Shown here: one piece after another, positions 58,011 through 64,000 of the stretch
Numbering within the stretch: the first letter of the stretch is position 1
Layout of the letters: every line of letters starts with the position of its first letter
NCBI GenBank assembly: GCA_943789135.1
Contig: CALSSY010000002.1
Span: 1 to 64,000 of the forward strand
From: an uncultured Bacteroidia bacterium
GTDB lineage: Bacteria > Bacteroidota > Bacteroidia > NS11-12g > UBA955
Direction: 5' to 3'
DNA: 64,000 bases
The notes under the pieces: generated by a model
The model's input: the letters and a program-made list of their open reading frames with translations, nothing else
Told to the model about the DNA's origin: nothing
The model's database searches: none
Made by a program: the position numbers and the translations under genes

Positions 58011-59120
58011 TTATTGGTTATAGTATCCAATTTCATAAGTGCCGACGATCATTTTATGATCGCTCGGCACTTTTTTTATGTTTTCATATTTCAAACATTG
58101 AATGGGGTCTGAATAAAGTTGATAATCAATTCTAAAGCTTGGAAAAGGCCCTTTATATGTAGTTTCAAGCCCACTACCACGTGTTACGAAAGCATCGTTT
58201 AAATCTTCGGAAAGTTCATAATACGTGTAACTAAGTGGAACATCGTTGAAGTCACCAATCACCATTTTGGGAAGTTTACAGTTAGAAATTTCCTCTTTGA
58301 GTGCATCTACCTGCGGTGCTCTTTTTTCGTATGCAATTCGTATTCGATTTATTAGACCTTCGGTAGTGTTTTTATCAATTGTTTGATCGCTATTGACCTC
58401 TTCGATGGCTTGATAATCTTTTTTACTGAAACGTATGGATTGAAGGTGGATATTGAAAAAACGAATACTTCGCTCAGATTCGGGTTTTTGAGGGTCTGGT
58501 ATACCTATATCTGCATACATGGCCATATTCCCAGTAGGCTGGGAGAAGTAAATTTTATCCCAATTTTTAATTCTATACTTTGAAAGTATGCACATGCCGT
58601 AATTGCGATTGGGCTGCAATTGATAGCATTCCGAGAAGGGTAGATTCAATTTTTCACCTAGTTCTCTCATTAACTTTTTGAGGTTGCCATTTGGATTGAA
58701 CACTTCTTGAAATAGGATTAGATCGGCGTTTTGTTCGGAAATTATCTGTACGATGCTATCGATATCTGATGTATTTCGATATATTCCGAACAAATTCGCA
58801 TTGTAGGAGATTACTTTTAGGGGTTGAACGACAGAATCGCTATAAGGTTTATTCCACTGTACGTATAGTTGCGCTCCACTTATATTAAATATCAGGGCAA
58901 ATAATGGAATTAGTAATCTTAGTTTAAATTGGATGGCCCAGTAAACCAAAAGTAGGATATTAAGTACATACCAAATAGGGAAGGCCATGCCAATAAGGGC
59001 TATTGTACTTGAATATATGGGGGAAAGGGCGGGCGACTGTCCAGAAATGAATAACACAATTGCCGCAAGTAAAGTAACAGGCAGTACGGCTAAATTCAGA
59101 ATTTTAAGTATCCACTTCAC
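58011..59120 (-). CDS. Membrane endonuclease/exonuclease/phosphatase-family protein
   Basis: 369 residues. Three N-terminal membrane helices (residues about 1-80) precede an EEP-type domain with ISYNANLFG, LILFQEVFNPNG (metal Glu), HLQSIRFS, VIGDFNDVPLSY and the catalytic SDHKMIVG at the C-terminus. Many Bacteroidota membrane EEP proteins are of unknown substrate; nucleic acid, lipid or phosphoester cleavage are possible. The start is GTG at 59120, overlapping the rhomboid stop by one base (TAGTG), so it is translationally coupled to it. The SDH codons form the stem of a terminator for the opposite strand. Confidence 0.85.
   Translation of the reverse strand: MKWILKILNLAVLPVTLLAAIVLFISGQSPALSPIYSSTIALIGMAFPIWYVLNILLLVYWAIQFKLRLLIPLFALIFNISGAQLYVQWNKPYSDSVVQPLKVISYNANLFGIYRNTSDIDSIVQIISEQNADLILFQEVFNPNGNLKKLMRELGEKLNLPFSECYQLQPNRNYGMCILSKYRIKNWDKIYFSQPTGNMAMYADIGIPDPQKPESERSIRFFNIHLQSIRFSKKDYQAIEEVNSDQTIDKNTTEGLINRIRIAYEKRAPQVDALKEEISNCKLPKMVIGDFNDVPLSYTYYELSEDLNDAFVTRGSGLETTYKGPFPSFRIDYQLYSDPIQCLKYENIKKVPSDHKMIVGTYEIGYYNQ
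58037..58077 (+). terminator. Terminator of the TPR-like lipoprotein gene, embedded in the opposing EEP gene
   Basis: Outer stem AAGTGCCGA / TCGGCACTT (9 bp), inner stem GATCAT / ATGATC (6 bp) with a small bulge between, loop TTT, and seven T on the plus strand. On the minus strand it codes for the KVPSDHKMIVG motif. No T-run follows on the minus strand, so it should stop only plus-strand transcription. Confidence 0.85.
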
Positions 59121-59938
59121 TATTTCTTGTTGCTCGCTTTGAACAGAGTTTCTTTTTCTTTTTGAGATAAGGAGTCGTATCCGCCTGCACTGATTTTGTC
59201 CAATATCCGGTCTATCTCTTCTTGATTTGGAGCGTTGGGTTTATGAATATTGACATTGGCACTACGCTTGGGTTTGGTTGATCTTTCGGGAAATTTAATT
59301 TTCGGAAAATTCCAGGCTCCACGTAGTTCCGTAATGTATAAAAATCCAAATAAATACCCTCCAATATGCGCTTGGTACCCCCCTGCATTTGTAGGACCAA
59401 ACATTCCGATTAAGTCGAAAAACACTTTGATTAAAACAATCCAACGGATTTCAACCTCAACGACTCCAAATAGAAATACACGATAATTGGGAGCGAAGAT
59501 TGCCGTAGCTGCTAAGATTGCAGCAATTCCCGCAGATGCTCCAACTAAGGGATAAGGCTGCTGGTATAGCAGGCTGAATCCGTAATAGGTAAAAACACCT
59601 AAAATGCCTCCCCCAAAAAACAGATAATAAATATGCTTTTTACCAATTAGATCTTCAAGAATAATCCCAACAAAATACAGCCATAACATATTGCCTAGAA
59701 TATGAAACAGCCCATCGTGAACAAAAATACTCGTGATGATACTGTAGAAGGAAGCGTAAAGCGGTTTAGTTGGATTGAAACTTAAGAAATAGAAAATAGC
59801 GTCTCCAAATGGGAACATTCGCAAAAACCCAACGAATAAAAAGACAATTACGTTGGCCCATATTAAATTGACAACAGCCCGGTTTAGAGGGTCGAAGGGT
59901 TTGCTGTTTAATTTGAAAATTGGTCTGTTCGTTATCAT
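59120..59938 (-). CDS. Rhomboid-family intramembrane serine protease (second copy) with C-terminal DUF6576-like region
   Basis: 272 residues from MITNRPIFKL. About six helices with the catalytic Ser135 in VGASAGIAA and His191 in AHIGGYLFG; the loop-1 HILGNM box is present. The C-terminal part (NQEEIDRILDKISAGGYDSLSQKEKE) is a soluble helical domain like the DUF6576 tail of Bacteroidota rhomboids. It starts by overlapping the first rhomboid stop (ATGA); an in-frame upstream start at 59959 was rejected. Substrates are unknown. Confidence 0.9.
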   Translation of the reverse strand: MITNRPIFKLNSKPFDPLNRAVVNLIWANVIVFLFVGFLRMFPFGDAIFYFLSFNPTKPLYASFYSIITSIFVHDGLFHILGNMLWLYFVGIILEDLIGKKHIYYLFFGGGILGVFTYYGFSLLYQQPYPLVGASAGIAAILAATAIFAPNYRVFLFGVVEVEIRWIVLIKVFFDLIGMFGPTNAGGYQAHIGGYLFGFLYITELRGAWNFPKIKFPERSTKPKRSANVNIHKPNAPNQEEIDRILDKISAGGYDSLSQKEKETLFKASNKK

Positions 59939-60585
59939 TTTACAAAGTAGCGTTGCCAAACTTTAACGAATATAAATCCGAATAAAGCACCGCCAATATG
60001 CGCAAAGTGAGCGATATTATCTGATTCTAGGTCAATAAATCCGAGTAAAACATCCAAACCTACGATAATGGGAACCAGGTATTTTGCTTTTATTGGGTAG
60101 GGAAGGAATAAAAAAATCATACTTTCTTCAGGGTACAATAAAGCAAATGCGGTCATTACCCCATAAAGAGCGCCACTAGCTCCCAACATGGGTGGGTAGG
60201 GAACAAATTCATGACCGGATGCGATATTGGGAAATAAATATCCGGTTTGGCTATAAATCCAATACGCCATCCAACCAAAATGCAGCAAAACAGCACCCAG
60301 TCCGCTGATGAAGAATAATTTCAAGAATAAAGAGGTTCCTAAACGATGCTCAACCACCATGCCAAAGGAAAAAAGTGCTATCCCGTTGAATAATATATGG
60401 CTGAAACCACCGTGACAGAAAATATGGGTGATTAACTGCCAAATGCGAAAATTTTCTGAATCTGGATAAAACAAATACCAATTTGTAGGATCAATACCAA
60501 TTCTTGGAAGTGCAGTTTGGGCCATAGCGCCCAAAACCATTATTATGAGTATATTTTTTAGGGCTGGAGGCAGGTGAAAGGTCAT
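59935..60585 (-). CDS. Rhomboid-family intramembrane serine protease (first copy)
   Basis: 216 residues, about six helices. Catalytic dyad Ser137 in LGASGALYG and His196 in AHIGGALFG; loop 1 HILFNGIALFSFG. The PPMLGASGALYGV box is complete, so it should be active. It overlaps the mutL stop by four bases (ATGA) and the second rhomboid gene by four bases. Substrates are unknown. Confidence 0.92.
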   Translation of the reverse strand: MTFHLPPALKNILIIMVLGAMAQTALPRIGIDPTNWYLFYPDSENFRIWQLITHIFCHGGFSHILFNGIALFSFGMVVEHRLGTSLFLKLFFISGLGAVLLHFGWMAYWIYSQTGYLFPNIASGHEFVPYPPMLGASGALYGVMTAFALLYPEESMIFLFLPYPIKAKYLVPIIVGLDVLLGFIDLESDNIAHFAHIGGALFGFIFVKVWQRYFVK

Positions 60586-62448
60586 GATCTCTTCTTTTTA
60601 TTGAATAATTCAAAGATACTATCCGCACCGAGAGTAACATATATTTGTTTTCCGTCAAATGTAAACTGAGGCATTTCAACTTGAAATAAATTCTCCAAAA
60701 TGAATTCAAATTCTTCTTTGGTTTTTGCTGTGCCTTGTTTACTCGCACTTTGTCTTGACATGCTTAAAGCCAATGCTTGATTTCTACTTAATTTTACTTC
60801 TCCGGCAGTTTGTTCGTAATCGTCAATTATTTGTTCAATTAGTGCTTGTTCATCACACGCGGGTAACTGAGCCGGTAATCCATTAATTATTATTGCATTA
60901 CCTCCAAAGTGTCCCAGGTCAAATCCAAGGTGTGAAAAGGCATCCATCAATTCTAACAAGATTGCTAGTTTACTCGCAGGGAGTTCAATATTTCTTGGAA
61001 AAAGCAATTGCTGTGATTGTCCTTTTTGTTTTTCTAACTGTTGGAAATATTGATTATAAAACAAATGTTGTCGTGCTCTTTTGACATCAATTATGTGCAA
61101 TTGTTGATTCACATTGCATGCTAAATGCGTATCCGAAATGGAAAAGAATCCTTTTACATCTGGTTTTAATGGATTGTCAGAATTTTGGAATAAGGAGGCT
61201 TTGGAATTTGAGATATTATTGAATTCATCGAAACGAGAACGAACTGAATCTGTAGGACCTAGAATTTTCTCCCAGTCTTGACCTTGGTATCGTTTTCCAT
61301 TATTTCCGTTTGGGAATGGGTTGTAGTGGTCTTTTGGCGAACTTGAAGATGTTTGAGATGTATTAAATTCTTTCCAGTTTGGAGTCTGGGTAAACGGGTC
61401 CGATTTCATCCAATTTCCCATGGTTTCGGTAGGGAAGTCTGGGTTGTTTTGTGGGAGAATAAACGAGTTAATTGATTTTCGAACGGCAGCTTTCAGAATA
61501 TTGTATATATGTCGTTCGTCTTCAAACTTTACCTCGGTTTTAGTCGGATGGACATTTACATCGACCTTGCTAGGGTCAATTGTAAAAAATAGCACATAGG
61601 TGGGGAATTGGTCTGATTCTAAAATTCCTTCAAAAGCTTGGGTTAAGGCATGATGGAAATAGGGACTTTTAATGAACCGTTCATTAACGAAAAAAAATTG
61701 ATCCCCTCTCGTTTTACGTGCTAATTCGGGAGCTCCCACAAAGCCATGGATTTTTATAATTTCAGTAGGCTCGTCTACCTCAATGAATGCATCAATTTTT
61801 TTTCTACCCAGTACATCCGAAATTCTTTCTTTCAAGGATCGAATTGGATAATCGAATACTTCTTGATTTTGATTGAATAATTGAAAATGCAATTTGGGGA
61901 TTTGCCATGGCCTGTCGTTGAAATTCTTCGAAAATATGTTTGGTTTCAACCGTAATCGATTTTAAGAAGTTTCGACGTGCAGGTATATTATAAAATAAAT
62001 TCTTTACAGCGATTGAAGTACCCACAGGTGCGCTGCAGATATTTTGTTCGAGGCATTCACTCGCTTCTATTCGGATAAAGGTACCAAGTTCATCTTCATG
62101 TCTGCGGGTTTTCATTTCAACTTGAGCTACTGCAGCTATTGAAGCCATAGCTTCCCCTCTGAAACCATATGTATGAAGCGAAAATAGGTCTTCGGCTTTT
62201 TTAATTTTTGAGGTGGCATGCCGCTCCCAACACAAACGTGCATCGGTTTCGCTCATCCCTTTTCCATTATCAATAACTTGGACAAGGGTGCTTCCCCCGT
62301 CTTTTATGAGTAACTTTATGTGTGTGGCTCCCGCATCAATACTGTTTTCCAATAATTCCTTAACGATACTAGAAGGCCGTTGAACAACCTCACCTGCGGC
62401 AATTTGATTGGCAACAGCATCTGAAAGTAATTTGATTATTCCCGACAA
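60582..62448 (-). CDS. mutL: DNA mismatch repair protein MutL, one frameshift
   Basis: ATPase and endonuclease-linked matchmaker for mismatch repair. Corrected length is about 621 residues. N-terminal GHKL ATPase: [76 protein letters not shown]. The C-terminal dimerisation part lies near 60582-61150. The break near 61870 (one A in a run of four) joins IAFSIIQS to [16 protein letters not shown]. The start is probably TTG at 62448 (MSGIIKLL...), since an ATG at 62511 would overlap prmA and has no conserved sequence. Confidence 0.93.
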
Positions 62449-62474
62449 AACAATACTGAAATTAGTATTCGAAT

Positions 62475-63338
62475 TTAAGCATTGGGCTTTAGATATACCA
62501 ACCCTTGCCAACCCTCTTGCGATTTATGCAACTCTTTTTTAAGCAATAGGGAAAAGGCTTTGGCATCAACGGACTCAATATCGGATTCTTGAAGTCCGCT
62601 GATAAACATGATACCTCCGGGTTTCAAGACCCGATTATAGTCATACAGGTCGGCCAAAATAACTTCACGGTGAATATTGGCAATTACTACATCAAATTGA
62701 GAATTGTAATCTTCGGTAAGTAAATCAGCAGTTCCGCATGAAATGTGTGTTCTCTCGCATTTATTAATGGTAATATTATCGTTGGCATTATCAACAACCC
62801 AATCGTCAATTTCAATGCCCCAAACTTTCCTCGCGCCTAACATTTCTGCTGCAATTGCTAATATGCCTGTTCCAGTACCCATATCTAATACATTCGATTG
62901 AGCTATTCTATCTTGATAAATATCGAGATATGACAACATCAACTGGGTAGTTCCATGATGGCCAGTTCCAAAGCTCATTCTGGGTTCAATTGTTATGACA
63001 TGGGACTTTTCTGATTCGGGATGGAAAGGAGCACGAACATGAAATGGTCCCACATCAAGGGGTTGAAAATAGTTTTCTTCCCATTTTTGATTCCAATTCT
63101 CATAAGGATGTTCCAACCATTCGATTTCATCCACATATGAGGAAATAAGGCTTTCAATTTCGTATTTGAGTTCTTCCGTAATGGCGCTTGCCTTCACATA
63201 GGCACGTAATACGTTTCCTTCTGAATCGAAAGAGTCAAAATCGTACCCGCTTAAAAAAGCGGTAGCAATATCGATATCATCGGCACTGATGCCAATAGCT
63301 CGAGCTTTTAACTCGATGTAGTAAGGTTTTAAGTCCAT
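62475..63338 (-). CDS. prmA: Ribosomal protein L11 methyltransferase
   Basis: SAM-dependent methyltransferase modifying ribosomal protein L11. 287 residues: N-terminal ferredoxin-like substrate domain, linker [31 protein letters not shown] motif [15 protein letters not shown], and catalytic ANIHREVI. The ATG at 63338 begins [11 protein letters not shown]. Upstream of mutL with 26 bases between prmA's stop and the proposed mutL start. Confidence 0.95.
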   Translation of the reverse strand: MDLKPYYIELKARAIGISADDIDIATAFLSGYDFDSFDSEGNVLRAYVKASAITEELKYEIESLISSYVDEIEWLEHPYENWNQKWEENYFQPLDVGPFHVRAPFHPESEKSHVITIEPRMSFGTGHHGTTQLMLSYLDIYQDRIAQSNVLDMGTGTGILAIAAEMLGARKVWGIEIDDWVVDNANDNITINKCERTHISCGTADLLTEDYNSQFDVVIANIHREVILADLYDYNRVLKPGGIMFISGLQESDIESVDAKAFSLLLKKELHKSQEGWQGLVYLKPNA

Positions 63339-63347
63339 TATAGGGTG

Positions 63348-64000
63348 TTATTTTGTCGCGAGTTGCAAATTGCATTCGCCGTATTGGGCATTATATCCAA
63401 TAGTAAAAGGCAGTTTAATAGGTTTTTCTTGGATATATCTTTCTTTCAAATCAGGTTGAAATAAATTGCTAAACAAAGGAATTGTTCGGGTATAATTTCC
63501 TAAGAGCTTCACTTTGTATCCAGATTCCTCCAATTTTGAAAGTGGAATTCCACTGTCGTCTTGTAGGATTAACGAGCTTGCATTAATACAAGTGTTGCGA
63601 ATCCAAGAAAAGTAGCTTTTATGCATCAAGTAAGTTGCTGCTTTAAAGAAGGCTGACGTGTTGTGGTGTTTCTCCATATATTTAGCCGCAGGAATTAAAG
63701 TTTTTACTTGATTGTTGATGTAATAAACACCGCTATTGGCAAGGTTTTCAGCAAAATAAATCAATTCTTTTACCTGTATATCTCCTTTCGCTGCATAACC
63801 AATTCGATAACCCTTTTTACCGTGCTTCCTTGTGCCAATATCATCTACATCACTGAAATTACCGTCTTCGTCAAAGTTCATGGCCTTCACATAATAAATG
63901 TCTTTGTTGGCTTTGGCTAAGTAGTACAAACAAGTATGTACAGTTCCATTTAAAAGCCCTTTTTCAAAATCTATAGCCATTGATTTTGTGCGAAAGAATC
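63348..64000 (-). CDS. Unrecognised protein, C-terminal part (continues past window edge)
   Basis: The frame is open to the right edge, so the N-terminus may lie outside; an internal ATG at 63980 is one possible start. At least 210 residues with no membrane segment in the visible part. Conserved-looking stretches include GTVHTCLYYLAKANKDIYYV, IGTRKHGKKGYRIGY, KGDIQVKELIYFAENL, SGVYYINNQ, TATYLMHK-like FKAATYLMHKSYFSWIR and the C-terminal PFTIGYNAQYGECNLQLA. I recall similar uncharacterised Bacteroidota proteins but cannot name a domain. It ends ten bases before prmA, so it is probably its upstream operon partner. Function unknown. Confidence 0.7.
   Translation of the reverse strand, partial: FFRTKSMAIDFEKGLLNGTVHTCLYYLAKANKDIYYVKAMNFDEDGNFSDVDDIGTRKHGKKGYRIGYAAKGDIQVKELIYFAENLANSGVYYINNQVKTLIPAAKYMEKHHNTSAFFKAATYLMHKSYFSWIRNTCINASSLILQDDSGIPLSKLEESGYKVKLLGNYTRTIPLFSNLFQPDLKERYIQEKPIKLPFTIGYNAQYGECNLQLATK

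Noticed and set aside
1..64000. CRISPR arrays, tRNA/rRNA genes, transposons or prophage
   Set aside because: No regularly spaced repeats, cloverleaf-like intergenic stretches, transposase or integrase motifs were found by reading; gaps are mostly shorter than 250 bases.

Overview
This window looks like chromosomal core sequence from a member of the Bacteroidota, probably a free-living, aerobic, Flavobacteria- or Cytophaga-like lineage; I cannot place it more precisely. The reasons are lineage-typical families (split MetH, DUF4249 lipoprotein beside a TonB receptor, DUF2723 protein, fused alpha/beta 2-oxoacid dehydrogenase E1 proteins, zinc-less DksA-like protein), secreted proteins ending in type IX secretion (T9SS) sorting domains, and promoters with the Bacteroidota -7 box TAnnTTTG. 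I see no rRNA, tRNA, CRISPR array, insertion sequence, prophage or integrase. No gene-free stretch exceeds about 300 bases.

Layout. 1-4341: a DMT-family exporter (cut by the window edge), a secreted M1 aminopeptidase, and an MbnP-like lipoprotein next to an MbnH-like diheme enzyme; this part is riddled with frameshifts. 4342-9435 (minus): cobalamin-dependent methionine synthase core behind a fused 2-oxoacid dehydrogenase E1. 9551-11584: uvrB. 11585-22519 (minus): DUF4249 lipoprotein and TonB receptor, citrate synthase, and an ileS/dksA-like/lspA/lysS cluster. 22629-26832 (minus): a T9SS-secreted alpha/beta-hydrolase-like protein lacking the nucleophile, behind a second TonB receptor. 27014-38552: a second fused E1, opposed by an aldehyde dehydrogenase and a GreA-like protein, then ribBA, a flavin reductase-like protein, a YqeY protein, gltX and a large DUF2723 membrane protein. 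38596-42781: rlmB and a degT-ugd-uxs operon that would make UDP-glucuronate and UDP-xylose. 42785-45187 (minus): rlmN and der. 45303-50911: FAD oxidoreductase, folA, nadK, a secreted nuclease-like protein and a membrane phosphoesterase. 50908-55283: htpG, recX, a secreted protein and an ACMSD-like decarboxylase. 55372-57887: permease, YbjN-like protein, lipoprotein. 58011-64000 (minus): prmA, mutL, two overlapping rhomboid proteases, a membrane EEP-family protein, and the end of a further gene.

Three themes stand out. (1) Single-base indels break many conserved genes (metH, degT, htpG, folA, mutL and others), several in homopolymers and most densely in the first 3.3 kb. I read these as base-calling or assembly errors, so those genes are annotated across the break. 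(2) About ten genes have a TAnnTTTG box ending only 4-6 bases before the start codon, which predicts leaderless mRNAs. (3) Convergent genes are packed stop-to-stop, twice sharing a TTAA, and one terminator lies inside the catalytic motif of the opposing gene.

I found no clearly new multi-gene system. The best leads are the MbnP/MbnH pair outside any visible methanobactin locus, the E1 with an apparently swapped metal-binding motif, the nucleophile-less secreted hydrolase beside a TonB receptor, and the leaderless and terminator architecture.
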